This document shows, piece after piece, positions 22,798 to 36,640 of a stretch of DNA of 64,000 bases. The notes beneath the pieces were generated by a model. That model did no database searches, had not been told where the DNA came from, and saw only the letters and a program-made list of their open reading frames with translations. Within the stretch, counting starts at the first letter, position 1. Each line of letters opens with the position of its first letter. The translations under genes and the position numbers were made by a program. Origin of the DNA: Atrichornis clamosus (Eukaryota; Chordata; Aves; Passeriformes; Menuridae); the NCBI GenBank assembly GCA_013400975.1, contig WBMZ01009480.1, positions 33,001 to 97,000 of the forward strand. Reading direction: 5' to 3'.

Positions 22798-24628
22798 TTA
22801 ATTTACAAACAACCTTTCTGGTGGAATAAACTACTTTGCCTTTAAACATATTGGCAACATTATATTAAGTGGCCTTGTAGTACCTGGCCTTTTTAAGCAG
22901 CCCTGAACTTATGTGGCACCATACATAGAGCTGGATTAGAACCCCTTCCCCATGAGTGTGCAGTGAATTCTGTCATACTAGAGCGAACTAGTGCATGCCT
23001 AATCTGGAATCTTCTTCAAGAGCCCAAATAACCCCATAGCAACATCACTTCTAAACATATTTGCATGAAAGACATACTTTATTACAGAGTTCCTTCACAG
23101 GTATTAAAAATCAGAATCCCTTCACTCTGAGTCGGAATAGCGTCCAAGAGATTCTTCATATCTGACTGACCAGCAGCCACAGCCCTGCCCCCCATTCACA
23201 TTCCATATAGTTGATCTGTTTTGAAGTCCTTAACAAAACGTCACTGGATCCCCAAAAGGCTAGATCTCTTTTCCCTAAAAGGGACAGCAAATTCATAACA
23301 AACATGAAATCACCTTACACAGCCTAAAGGAAAGAGAAACTTAAGATTTCAGACCTGTATCGTATAATTTGACACATCAAATAAATACACATCAGTTACC
23401 CTTAGACAAAATGCAATAAGATAAAATAAGAAATCACTGCAGCACTCCACAGTAAACCACAATGCAACATGACATGATGGTGAGAATGCTTTCTTCACAA
23501 GAAAAAAGGTTTGAAGATATATAAACAGTCTCCTAGCTGCAAAGGTTTCAAGTTTGCTACCTACTGCTGTTTTCTGAGCATGATAAATAGCTTGTTGTGC
23601 ACAGGATTGAGATATAATTCCACTTCCCATGGCAAAATGCAGGCATCCTTATCCTTCTAGCATATATCTGGCCTCCACACATTGCTGTTTTCAATATCCT
23701 CTAAATCCTAAGAGGTCTGAGCTAAGAGCATGCTAGGTAAACAGATATGATTCTTTCCCAAAGGGACAATCAAGGAAATGATAGCAAAGTATCTTCAGTT
23801 CCAGTGACTTGCTGTATGCTAACAATCCTTTAATTCCCTCTCACACCTACCTCCTTGCTTTCAATACCATACTAAGACCTTTCATTTTTATCACCTAAAG
23901 AAATTCAGCAGAGGTGATTAAAATGAAACCGAGGACATCAAGTTAAAGGAAAAGCAAGAATCTGTTTTGCTTTTCTCTATGAAGAAAATGAACGACTCTC
24001 AAAACAAACACATCATTTAAAAGGTTTGGATACAATAGTGTAACTATTCACTAAGACCTTCACCACGTGTTCAAGATCTTAACTAAATATTAAGTTCTAT
24101 GACAGAAACCAATGTAAGAAGTCACCAGTGGTGATAACAAAACTTCAAAACAAATAGGAGAGAAGCAAATTAAACCCTTCTAAACATTATCAGAAGCTGC
24201 AAGGTTGAATTGATTTAATTAGTCTGATTCAGTATCAGAAGCAGAGGAAGGTGTTAGATTCTTTTAACAATACCAGAAAAAACCTGCCTTCTGACTTGCA
24301 ACAGCTCTTTCATTCTTTCTAATCAGGAACTGATTTCTAGCTACAAATCGCAAGCTACCACATCAGCACTTAAGGACAGCACACAAAGAAGCCTAATCAG
24401 AGTTTGCTTGTATAAATTTGAAAAAATCGTTCTCGTCTTCTGCCATGAGTCCAAGAGACCTTCAGAAGCTGCTTCCTTTCACACAAAGAGCCACTAGCGT
24501 CTCTTCCTGGAAGTGCTGCCACCTTGCCAGAGGGACACAGATCCAGTGTTTCCTCCCCAGCCACTGCCATAAGGAATTCATAAACTGCATGAGAGCACTG
24601 CAGAATTCCCTATCTGCACACATGTTTT

Positions 24629-24669
24629 AAGAAGGTCCCTTCCAACCTATGCTTTCTATAATTCTGTAA
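24629..24669 (+). mobile_element. CR1-type 3' tail fragment
   Basis: AAGAAGGTCCCTTCCAACCT followed by CTATAATTCTGTAA matches the end of avian CR1 in plus orientation. The moderately GC-rich DNA just upstream (24440-24620) could be a very diverged CR1 body but is not recognisable. Confidence 0.75.
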
Positions 24670-26289
24670 GTCTAAGAGTGGGCTCAACAGCTCTGTGTTT
24701 AGAAGTGGCAGCATCAGCCACTTTTATCCACAAGCCCAAAACGAAGGGGAGCCTTTTTCCCCAAAGTCCCAGAAATCTAAGCAGTTGCTCAGACTGCAGC
24801 TTCTGTGCCAGTATTGAAAGAAGAGTTTAAGTCACATCTTTCATTTGCAAGGCGAAGCCGTAACAATTAGGCTTTATTCCAAAGCATTTGCTTTCTCATA
24901 GATTTGTTTGCATCTCGAATGAAAATCCAGCCCTTTGTTTTCATAGTCAAAGGAATTGTAAAGATAATTAATTTGGATAAACACTAACAAAATAGTTGTC
25001 CTTCAAAAAAAAAAACGAAACCCAACAATAAGTAGGCATATCAAAGAAAAGCAGGAAAACTCATAACAAAAAGAACTTGCTTGTTGAAATTATTTCCTGC
25101 TAGTCTATTAAGCTTCAACTACAAACATCATAAGTCCCAGCACTGCTACAAAAGTCACCAGCAAAACCTAAATGACAGCACTGCTAGCTGCAAAGGCCAG
25201 TGCAGACTATGCTTAAGGTCTTTTTTATGCCTCATTAAACCCCACCTTATAAATACAATACATTTTTTTCATCAACCAGTTAGCCTCATAGTATTAATTC
25301 AAACATTTTTATTCATGGAAGTAAAAAGCAGTAGTATAAAAGCATACTACTGATTTGGGGTTTCAGTTTGGTTTTCTTCATGTTTCTAAAAAGAGAGTCC
25401 ATTTGCAGTACACACATAGGAGAACATTTATAAGAGGGTAGAGAGAGAAAAGAGCAGAGAGAGGAGGCACATATAAAGGGTACCCTAAACTGCGATTTTC
25501 CTTTGACCCTTTTGCTATGTTGTCCTTGCTGATTGCGTGCAACTGAAAGCTGAACCTTTCATAATTTGTAAAAAAAATCGTCTCTTAAATCACAAAAATA
25601 TCCAAGATGTTAAGTTGAATCCTGGAAGTTTATAAATAAATGTCTCATAAAGATGTATAAAATGAACTTTTAACTAACAGTGAAATTAATTATTACTGCA
25701 CTCAGAACAAGCGAAAAAAAAATATACCCATTGACAATCACTCACACATCTCCGTAAGTCAAAGCATTTTAAAATATTTATTTTTTTTCTAAAGTTAATC
25801 CTGTTATCATGTAATATCTTATATTTGGATAGTTTATTAGTGCAAAATACTGCAAGAAAACTCAGGGAATTATTTTTAAGGTAAGCACAAATTAAAACAA
25901 AGCTGAGGCAAGGGAGAAGATGGAGTCTATTAAATTGTGACAGTGAGTAGAGATCAATGATTTTATCTTTTTTCAAAAAATAAATTCCTGTGGATACTCT
26001 CAGGGTGTACAGTGTTACTGGGCTCAGAGAAAACTATTTCTAATTATTTGAAAAAAGTAGATTGCTACGCTGTAATTTGAGTTTACCTGGTATACAATTT
26101 GTGAGAATTTAGCACTCATTTTTAGAGTATTACTAAATTTTGCCTTTGCATGACCCATGCATCTTTATAGAGTCCCCTAAGGAATTAGACAGATACTGGA
26201 AATGAGCAGGCAGCTCCTAATAAGAACACAGCAGGCGTTGTGGGAGTAGGAACCGTGAGAAAACGGATCAGGTTGTGTAGGAAGCCTAC

Positions 26290-26367
26290 CATTTTTTCTC
26301 ACAGTCTCTTCTTTTGCAGAAATGCGCCTGTGACAGACTGCCTTGTCCTCCTCCTCCGCTTCCACAC
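26290..26367 (-). other. Candidate 78-nt coding exon (minus strand)
   Basis: On the minus strand, a pyrimidine-rich tract ending TTCCCTTCTGCCAG (plus 26368-26381) borders a 78-nt block that is followed by GTAGGC (plus 26284-26289). The block is open in the frame VEAEEEDKAVCHRRISAKEETVRKN, starts after the first base of a codon and ends after the first base of another, so skipping it would keep the reading frame. Local GC is clearly above the surroundings. A plausible branch site (ATTAACA) lies upstream. The same frame runs back to a Met with a hydrophobic start (MALMILTAALCSL), but that part coincides with the putative acceptor. I do not recognise the protein. The donor is only fair, and an acceptor-like TTCTTTTGCAG also exists on the plus strand at 26309-26319, so chance remains likely. 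Confidence 0.22.
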
Positions 26368-29300
26368 CTGGCAGAAGGGAAGGATGTAAAGAACACAGTG
26401 CTGCTGTTAATATCATTAATGCCACTGCTCCATCAGATGCAGAAAATGTGCTTTAATTACTCCGTTTACCTACTGCAATAAAGCATCAGGAAGAACCAAT
26501 AGCTCTGGATTCTTACAAACCATATCCAGACAGTGAAATGAGAAGACTAAATGAAGGCAGCTCAAAGCAATAAGTGCCTTAGAAAAGCTTGTTGGAAAAA
26601 AAGCCTTCTAAAGCTTCTACGTAGCCTACTACCCTCTCAATGGCAAATTTCCTGACCTTCAGTTTCACAATAGGTTATTTTAAAGATATTCTAACATAGA
26701 TTTCACTTTAAAGAGCAAGCACAAACACACACAAAAATATAAAATTGTGCAAGTTTTCTTTTTCTTGTCTAAAAAATATGGAAGAGTACTCAATATGATC
26801 TTCTTCTTTTTACTGTTATTATTATTTATTATTGCTATTATTTTCTTTCACGGATCTTGCCACAAAATGAACGTAGAAATCAAGCTCACTGCTTTTATCT
26901 GCATTTTTTCCTTGGCAGGATACAGCTTGTAAGGGATTCCAAGGATAAGCCAATTTCAGAAGATGAACCAGAAGAAAAAATAACTGTGCAAGAAAACTTG
27001 AACAGTTTTATGCTGACGTAACTTCCTGAGCTGACTTCTCATGGGATCAGACAAGAATCTGTATTTGCAAAATGGCTGTGGTAGGAGGGCAGTAAGGTAA
27101 GACCACACTGGCTCATTGGCTGGACTGTGTCACAAAACCACAGACTCCAGCCATGTCTACTCTGAGTAGGATATGGAAGCCAGGAAGGAAGTACATGAGC
27201 TATTTCCCCACAAAAAAATAAAAGTGAAGATGAGGACTGGCACCCAGTAAAACCTGCTCTGAGGAAGCCGAGAATTTGAAAGCACTTCTAGGTTCACCAG
27301 CCTAGAAGTAATAATACCAAAAGAATCTCTTTATCCTATTTGTGTCTTTCACCAAATCCCAGCTTTACAGCAGGAATAACTAGCCTGTAGAATTTGCAAT
27401 TTTTTTTAAAGGTACTTTTAAAAATGTAATAAATTGTGGAAATACCAATATCTACATCTCAATATAGAATTTTCATCTATAAATACTATCTTTAGAAGGT
27501 AATTAACATATCAATACATAATGCCTTAATAACTTTAAAAAAAACTTATGGCATAGACTAGATAAGTGACTTTCAGCAAATCTTCCAATGGCTTAGATAA
27601 GCTTAAGGTGCACATTTGCCAATCCCAGTCCAGAGCTTTATCAAGAAAGCACATTTGCTAGTGAAACTTTGACAATGATAACTGACACCAAGAAATATAC
27701 TCCTTGGGCCTAAATCTCAACAATATTGATGAAGGCTGCTGGATTTCATGTCTTCCAGAGGCTTGTTCTCTGGCATTACCTGTTCTCTTGATATTTGAAT
27801 TCTCTTGTCCAAATAATCAGCAGACCTTCTACACTAAGCCCTCACAATAAGAAGGTTTCTTACTGCTCCAGTAGCTTTACTACTGTGACCATCAGTAAAA
27901 AAATTTATTTTCTCTGAATGACACAGGGCGCTAAGATGAGGCAAAGGTATATGATTATCCTTACAACAGGCATGCTGCCTATTTCCATATGGAGAGAGAG
28001 GACGAGAGAGAGAGGGACACAGGTCTTTGGGAGTTTATAGACTTGGTTCCATGAATGCTGGTAGTTACAACTACTGAAATTCTCCAAGGAGATGAACAGA
28101 GCTTGTACATTATCTTTCTTCTTATAAACCAGTGTTTTTTGCACACCGTCCCCTTTATGCCTTCATCCAAATAAATCTTCTTGATGAAATAAATTATCCT
28201 CTTCCTTTGCCTCCAGTGAAGGAAAACAGAAAATTAGCAGTACTTGCCCCCATTACAGTAAGAGCACAATTATTTAACTGCTATTAGTAGAACGGCACTA
28301 GATTCTACTTTCATTTCTACAGTCAAAGCTTACACAAAGCCTTCTCAAGCTTTTCAGGAGCAATTTTGTTTCAAAAACTGAAGGATTAGCTACCTCATAA
28401 ATAATTTTTTTTTAGTACCTTCCATTTATCAACTGGCATCTCGCAGCCGTGAAAAAACATTGAAGATTTTCTTTCCCGCTCTCAGAGAAGTAAAACAAAA
28501 ACAAAAGATACATTTACGAAATAATTTGTAACAGTAAATAGCATTTAGGATCCTCAACTCTTCAATTTTTCTTTACTACAGAAACATTTACTATGCAAAA
28601 GTTTAACCTGACTGAAATTTACTGTCTCTTCTGTACTGAAAATCCACAACATAGAAACAAAAGCCTACTTATTGCAGAAAAATGCCTTTTTTGTCAAATT
28701 TTTTAAACTCAAAGTTTTAATCACATCATCTATTACAGTTCTGCCTGAAATGTCACTCAGTAGTGACCACTATGATCTCTGAAGGTCAATATCTGTATAC
28801 AAGATAACTTTGTTGCTTAATGAGGCCATGCTACTCCCTTGTCATTCAAAGGAAGCCACTGTAAAGTGAGTTGGGTTAGCCTGCAAAAGTGCCACTTGAC
28901 ACATCTTTTTTAGCCTTCCTGTCTTATCAGCAAATTCAAAACTGAGTAGATTCATTTTAAAGAGGAAACCTCTCACAAAGATCTACAGGCTGAGAAAACA
29001 AGTCTCTCAGTAGCCCAATGTAATGAATCAGTAACAATGTAGACATTGCCACTGAAACACTGGATTGTCTGAATTATTTTTCCCTGTATTTACCAAATAC
29101 AGAGACCAATCTATCACACAGATGCATATTCCTAGGGAAAGTGTGAAATGTCAAGGCTTTACCACTTCACCAGAGCAGATAATTAAGTAATTAGAACAAT
29201 TAAAATTGACAGAGCACCAGCGACCCCCAGGTGAATTACAGCCCTGAATTATGAAAGTCTGAGCAAGGGAAGAGGGAAGACTTTGGCACGTATGTAGGAC

Positions 29301-29807
29301 AGATTAAATGCAGTTGTAGGATTGGTTTTACAATTTATGCGCTTACCTTCCAGATGTGCTCAGCAGTCCACAACTTTTACTGTCAAACTGCTTATTTAGT
29401 TGCCGGGGGGGACTTTATCTAGGTACATTTTCTCTCCGAAAAGCCAGTGAATTGGAAAGCGGGGAGTATAATCTATGCTCTCAACCTTTTATACCCCATG
29501 AAAGGGCTGGAATGGTATCAGAGTGCCTTAACAGATCTGCATTCTAATAAAATACATCCATCTGTTGAGGCACCTGGGAAAGTGGATGTTGGGGGCCCTT
29601 TGCAAGACACACACACAAGTCATCAATCACTGAATTATGCCAGAGGCTTATAACCTCCATCACACCTTTTTCTGGGGACTCTCTGCACATCAGTAACTGC
29701 TCTGACTGTGTACATGCAGAAACACCCTACTTGCAAAATAAGGAATATGAGCAACATAACCATCACAGCATGGAGTTCAGGAGTAATTTTCCTCTCTTCC
29801 TATTCAG

Positions 29808-29892
29808 ACAGACTTGCTTTACTTAGTTTTTTGAGGGTGAGGAATTTGATTTATAATACATTGGACTACCTGCTGTGATGAACCAACTCCAG
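29808..29892 (+). other. Candidate non-coding exon (splice-like borders)
   Basis: A strong acceptor (CCTCTCTTCCTATTCAG, ending at 29807) and a strong donor (CAG/GTAAGA at 29893) enclose 85 nt. All three frames contain stops, so it could only be UTR or a long non-coding RNA exon. It may equally be a decoy pair. Confidence 0.12.
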
Positions 29893-31176
29893 GTAAGATG
29901 AGCTGGCCCTGGGGATTGGATGCAGTATGCGGATGGACAGCGGGAACAGCAGCACAATCCCTGAGCAGGCACAGCCACAGTGTACCGTGGAGATGGGTAA
30001 CACATGTAATTCCCAGCAGCTGCCAGTTGTGAAGACTTAACTACCAGGTTTGTTGCAAGTGAGAGTGTGTGAATATGCTATATGCTGCAATCCTTTCTAA
30101 GTGGAAGGTTACTTTAAAAATGAAGAGAGAGCAGGGAAAATGCTATGAGAAGAGATCTATGGATACCCACCAAAAAGCCAATACAAAACATGTCACACAC
30201 AGGATATTTCACACTTGTTTCTCAAAAGTACATCTCATATTCTTCTGCTCTGAAATTGTTAATAACACTTCACTTCATTGCCTTTACCAAATGGAAAGAA
30301 ACACCCTAGAGAAAAGAAGATTAAAGAGTATTAACTATTTGCTTCTAGAATTAATTAAACCATTTTTATAATAAAAAAGTAAGAAAGCAATTTGTCAAAT
30401 AATTGAAATATTAAATATGCTATTTAAAACCTAATTATAATCTCTCACAGCAAATTATATACAATCCATATTTTAAAGTTGCTATTTACTTAAATATGAA
30501 TTTTTAGAATTTTACAGCTTTGAGTCAAACCCTATATTGATATAACATATATTACTTACTTTTTAAAAAATCTAAAATAACTGATGACACAAAATGGGTA
30601 GAAAGTATAAAAGATTATAGGGTAAGGAACAAACCTTTCAGAATGGTTTCTGTAGATTACCCATGTGGGTGGATAAGTAACTCTCAGAGTTCAGCAAAGA
30701 GAACAGAGCAGCGTCGATGTAATGAACAGAAGTAGGTGGACGGTTCCAGTTCGAATCAGAACATCTCCCACTTCACCAAGGCTGCTGAAAATGATTCATT
30801 CTGTGCTACATTTTACATGCCATGGCCATTCAGTAGGTTTTCTTTCTGACTTGTCAAAGCCATGTTCATAGTCATAGGAGGTGGCAAAGAAAATGCCCTT
30901 TTGGTTATGCTCCAGCACCCTTTACTCTCATTAAGAAAAAAACAAATCCAAAATAAACATAAGTTTGGAAACAAGGAAGAATGGCGAAACTCAAGCCTAA
31001 ACTGAATTCAGGCAAATAGAGAAGAAAATACAAATCTAAAATATGGAATATACAATTGGGAAAGTTAGATTTGGAGGGAATGGCGGGGGGGAAAAAAACA
31101 AAGAAGGAAATGCTGAAAAGCAGTATTACTGAGAACACTTACTTTGAGTTTATGTATCAATCCTTAATTTTATGGA

Positions 31177-31222
31177 TTATATAGCTGCATTATATAGCTT
31201 CTGGTTATATAGCTGCATTATA
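31177..31222. repeat. 28-bp-period partial duplication
   Basis: The 18-mer TTATATAGCTGCATTATA occurs at 31177-31194 and again at 31205-31222, both exact. Confidence 0.85.
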
Positions 31223-34200
31223 CCCTAATGAACAATCTTCTACAGGTTTCCATGGGAGAACAGACCAGCATCCATTCCTCAGGAATAGCTAGAAGAAAAA
31301 AACCCAGCTACCCTTCACTGTTACCCCCTCAGAATCTATGCAGCTCCTGAAAAGACAAATTTTCTCGCTTTAAAACAGCACCAAAGCAATGGCCTTATTT
31401 TGTAAGTAAAAATCATAGAAACAGTAGTTTTGAAATAGTCATACTATTACTTTACTAACAATAAAATTAATGCTCCAACACAGATCATGAATTTAAAAGG
31501 AAATAGAAAATGGATGGAAAGCACAGATCACAAAAGCTATGGTAATCCACAGGTCTATGAAAGAGGCCTCTCTGAACTTGCAATGACCACTGATAGAACT
31601 GAACTACAACCCAGTTATACGACTGGACTGACCATATTTTGCCTCTCATTAAATCTCCCATTATACTTAAACACATACTGAAATTGATTTTCACTGAACT
31701 AGGAATTTAAACATATGTTTAATTCTGAGCACAAACTCTGCTAAATGCAGCAGAACAAAAACCCATATCCTATGTAGTGAAAGAGGTTAAGTAGAGTTAA
31801 GAGCTTCCCCAGATCATTATCTTCCACCATGCATATCTGTTGAATTACTTGTGAATATCAGCATTTCATTAGTACTTTTCAGGTCCACCCTGTATTGCTA
31901 AGAAAGTTATCTTAAGTTTGATGCAGAAGACTAGTGATGTTCTTTTGGAATAACTGCAAAAATTAATTTTCAGGAAAACTCTTCTCCATTAATATTTAGT
32001 TGTCTTATAAACTAAGCAGAAAGAAAATAATACATGTCCTTTTTAATTGGAACTGAAAATTTAAAATATGCCTAGTGGCTGTAAAGAATGCCCAGTGACA
32101 GTGGAAAATCAGTTGGAATCCTGCATATTTAATCTAGTCCATTTGGCAGACTTTGCATTGCATGTGGGGACCAGGTGAACAAACAGGAACACTGAATTCT
32201 GACTCAAAATTCATAAGTCTTTACACACTGCAACCATCAAAGAATCAGTGCCGAGAAATAGCACTTGAATTTGGGGGAGGAAAGTGTAAGGGAGGAGACT
32301 CAGAAATACAAAGACATAAGAAGAGAGACACAGAGAAGAAATGAAGGTGGTAAATAAAGTAATAAAGTTAAACTACAAATATGGTCGCCAACAGTGAAAG
32401 TTATGAAGAAGAGATTCATTTACCAAGCCAGGACTTGAGCAAATATCATTCTCTGTATTTACAGCCTTGAGAAAACTAGAGAGGGTAAGTATTAGCAGCA
32501 GTCACTACAGTCTTCTATTCCTCAGAGCAAGAAACTCATGTTGTTACTTAGAATAAAACATAGTACATCAAGTTCATTGCAATTAAAAAAACCTCACTAG
32601 CAATGCAATAATATGCAGGAATATGCATTTCCTTTTTACCTCAATCCCACTAAACTACATAGCAGAAAAACAACAGATTCACCATTTTAATGGCTAGATC
32701 GACCTAAAGATAATTTGCAGTTTTGCTTTCTTCCTCTTTACCCAGTACTGTTAAATGCATGCAAGTTACTACTTGGAGTTCTATAAATTAAAATGTAGCC
32801 TATCCTTCTGTTCATGCATATGACTTTGGTATATGTCTAATTTTGTCTTTTGTGGACTCCTCACACCTACTGTAGACAAAAAAATTCCAGTCAACAGGCC
32901 AATTTTACAGTTGGGTCTAAATTTAGTTACAAGAAAAAAAATCCACACTCTTAATCTAAAACATATGGTTTATATGTATCACTTCTCCATTCTCCTTTTT
33001 TTTCCTCAACTCTGTCAATTTACAGGCCTCAAACTCCACAAACATTTTGCATAAATCAAATTAACAGATTTGAGTTTAGCCATTTACCTAACAAGAATCT
33101 TTACAGAAATCACTTTCTAAGGATTGATCTGAGCCTCCTAAAAATACTTGTAAATCTTCCTAGCAAGGATCCTGTATGTTTCATTTGTAATTTTTTCAGA
33201 CTACCATCCATGTCTTCTCAACTTCCTGAAAAGTATACTCTGTAGGGTATTTAGTAACAACTTGATAGAAATATGTAACCATCAATAGCCAGGAGGGAAA
33301 GCTGATCATTTAAAGTATTATTTTTTTTTGTTTGGTTTTTTAAATTTTAAACTCTCCAGGTGAAAGGCTGCTTTCTACCACCAAACTAAATAACTTTTGC
33401 ATTTTTTAGCTTCTCCAGGGCAGATTTAAACCCCTGGCATTAAATCTGAAAAGAACTAAGAACTTTTGCAAACTTCACTGTCTTTTAAATGCAAAGTGTC
33501 TTCTTTGATGTGTCCTACCTGAAAGACACAGCAGGATATTTGTTTTCTAAAGGACTTGTATCAAAATGAAACCTACTACAAATAAAACTCTCCTTCCATG
33601 AAGATAAGAAAAGAGTAAACAACATATAAAAAGATAGGAGGCGCATTAGTAATATGCTACTAGAAGGCTTTGGCATATTCCAGAGAAACATATTAGGATA
33701 TATACTGGGAGGCAGGGAACAGGTAATAACCCTGGGTGGGGGGGGGGTACCTTTGGTGTGTGCAAATATACACACAATAAATAAATAAGCAAAACCTAAA
33801 TATCCTCTCCAGTCAACATGTATCACTTTAGTCAGTGTTGGCTCTGACAACTTTTAGCTGGTGATAATCTCAAGAGAAAGTTTTATAGTAGCTAATGCAG
33901 CTAAGTTTCTAATTGTAAAATCAGTGCCAGCTCTTCCCTTGGGAAGATCCATTCCCACCAAAACTCAATAACCCTTGGTAAAATCTTTGAGGCTTTTTTC
34001 CCCTCTTGCTTTAAGGAAGGATCTCAAATGTGCTAGTAAGCCTGGAAGTCCAAGGCAAGAGTACAAGAATCACACTGTGCCTACACAATGACCCTCAATA
34101 GCGAGTTCCTCGGCTGCACACATGGTCACAAAGAGAAGCAAGCGACAACTCAGGATAAGCACGAGCAGGGTAGCCTAAGGGAAAATGAAAAGGTTATTCA

Positions 34201-35832
34201 CAAGCTAACAATCAATGCTTCTGCTTCTAATGAAGCAGCGTCTGCTTCCAAACAAGTATTTCCAGGTCATTCTTATTATTTTTACAATGAATAACCCATA
34301 TAGTTTTTATCATATACAATGTTGTCTTCTTAAAACTCTGTTGCACACAACTACAAAATTTTTTCTTCCAATATCCACCAGCTAAAAGCATTACAGACAC
34401 CACTGCTTAAAAAGATCCTTCTTGAAAAGGAGGATCTTAATATGGGGACTCTTGGAAATGTTTCATTTCCCTTCATTAGTTAGTCAAATTTCACTTAATA
34501 GAGGAAAGGTAATTTCTTAGTCGTGTCTTCTTGTGTTGAGCACAATAGGGGGAATTTGGTATTCCCAAACACTGCAGGGAAGCTCACTCTAAAAAGAAAA
34601 ATGCAGGGAAAAAAAGGATTTAGGGGAACTGCCATGTTTATGCAAGTTTTGTCCTGTGGATCGAAACAGATTTTCCTGCTACATGTTTTGGCAACCTTGC
34701 TTTTGGTTCTTGAACACTAAAGAAACAGAAGCTGCCAAAAATTACACTTACCATTTGCACAAAGCTAAAAACTCGCACTTTCCCATCTGAGAGCAGCTAT
34801 CACCAGCTTTTTTGAAGCAGTGCAAGCATTTTTTATATAAGGCTAGACCTTACAACCATTTAAAAATATAGATATTGTCTAAAACATTTTCACTTTCATT
34901 AAGTTTTATTCACGTAGGAAATAAATAACCAGACTTTCAGTGTACAATAATCCATTGGCTTGTCCAGGATCTTTTATAAAGAGATTTTCTGGTTGGCTGG
35001 CAACTCCCTTAGGAACTGTACTTTTACATTGTGTAAAATGAGATGCAATAAAGCAAGCGCTCAAGATAACATCTACCTACCTCAGCAGGACAGGGACAAT
35101 AACAAATACAGCTTTTGTTATGATTGCAGGCTATTTTTCTCTGAAGGACCCTCTCTCAGAGAACAAGATAAGTAGATTGTAAGAATAAGTAAGGATCACA
35201 AAAAAAGCTTCCATCTTTGATGCTCCTGTTCCTTTGTAAGAGTTAGAAAGTGTAAAGGGGTATAAAGAGAAACTGGACAAATTTACATAGAGTTCTTGGA
35301 AATTTGTGCCCTCTGGAAAAGTAGATGCCATTCTAGCATCTGCCAAAAAGATCCAGGGTGGTGTCAAGCAAATCACTTAGCCTGATTTCACCTCTCATAA
35401 GTAGCAGTTTAAATTTTCACTAGTGGTAATTAACAATGCACTCATCACAGCTGACCTATCTCTAAAAAGTCATCCACTGCTAGAGCATACTGTCGATTGA
35501 TTTTGTGAATGCACTGTGAAGAGTTCCTGTGATTTGTAAGAGAGAAGGTCAGACTGTACTAGTTGGTGACTTTCAACAGCACAGCATGGCTCCTTAGAGA
35601 GCTTTGAAAATGTCATTAGCCATGTTACTGTGCTCAGTCTCACACAAGAGATACCTGAACTAATTCTTCCACTTGATGAGAACAGAAGTAAACACTGGTC
35701 CTCAAAGCAATATTGCTGTTGCAGGAGACTGAGCTTCATCCCTTCATCATCTATATCAGCCAGTTGAAAAAAAGATATGACTAAATGTAGAGTTGAGATA
35801 TACTTGAAACTCTTCTATGTTTGTCGCAGGGG

Positions 35833-35888
35833 TTCATAGGATATCCTGAGTGGGAAGGGACCCACAGTGATCATTACCAGTCCTGTGT
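35833..35888 (-). mobile_element. CR1 3' tail fragment (minus strand)
   Basis: TTCATAGGATATCCTGAGTG, then GGAAGGGACCCACAGTGATCA and CAGTCCTGTG is the reverse complement of a typical avian CR1 3' end. The element is cut off after about 56 bases. Confidence 0.8.
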
Positions 35889-36564
35889 TAAAAACTTTTG
35901 TACTTGGAACTTTTGGATGGCGCAGCTGAAAACAGATCTCTTATCTGGTAGCTCGGCAAGATTCAAAATGCTGAGAATTAGCCTTTTTTAACTGTAATAT
36001 ATGTTCTGCTTGCTAATTAAGAGTCCATGCGGTCTTTAGTACATGTACTGTTCCCTGTTCATCTCATTACCCTCAGCTGCAGCAGAGGCCTATGAAGAAA
36101 AACAAAACTAATTCAAAAGCACCATTCAAATTTTGAAATGTGACCATTCAAAAAACTAATTCTAAAGACAACGACACAGATAGATTAGTAACAGCACTCA
36201 GACTCCATGAGGTTACACAATGTACCAAGATGTTTAAACAGCACTGTACACCTGTATGCACTCTTAACTGGTGGGACGTGTAACAACAGGTTAGGGAAAC
36301 AATTGGCCTTTAAGCTCAGTAGTGGCCACAAATATGACTCCTTTTAAGCCAAATGGAACCTTGTGATGAGATTGGAAGAGACACAGCTAGACAAATCTAA
36401 CTGCTCACCTTTCTTGACAGGTAGGGAAGCCCAGTTCCACCATCACTTCTCCTGAAACCACTCCCAAGCCTGCACAACAATTCAGTATAGCAAGAAGTTT
36501 ACCCAGGGAGAAAGTAATAAAAATGGTTTTCTACATAACAAACTGAAATGACACAAACCGGTCT

Positions 36565-36640
36565 AAAAATTAAAAACAAACAAACAAACCAACAAAACAA
36601 AAAACAAACAAAAAAAAACCAAACAAAAAAACCCAAAACA
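36565..36640. repeat. AAAC-rich low-complexity tract
   Basis: (AAAC)n passes into mixed A-runs separated by CC, over about 76 bases. It is probably length-variable. Confidence 0.9.

Larger units (their letters stand above)
20799..35832. other. Unique non-coding DNA
   Basis: No gene is recognised over 15 kb. The stretch contains one CR1 tail (24629), A-rich and TTA repeats (22062, 22776), a C-rich patch near 23180, an exon candidate at 26290-26367 (minus), a weaker one at 29808-29892 (plus), a short duplication at 31177 and a G10 run at 33738-33747. A 20-nt block at 32465-32484 lies between a TTTACAG and a GTAAGT but is too short to credit. Open frames of 60-111 codons are scattered on both strands and show no known motif. 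Confidence 0.55.

Noticed and set aside
32465..32484. 20-nt block between TTTACAG and GTAAGT
   Set aside because: It is too short and breaks phase; a decoy pair is far more likely than a microexon.
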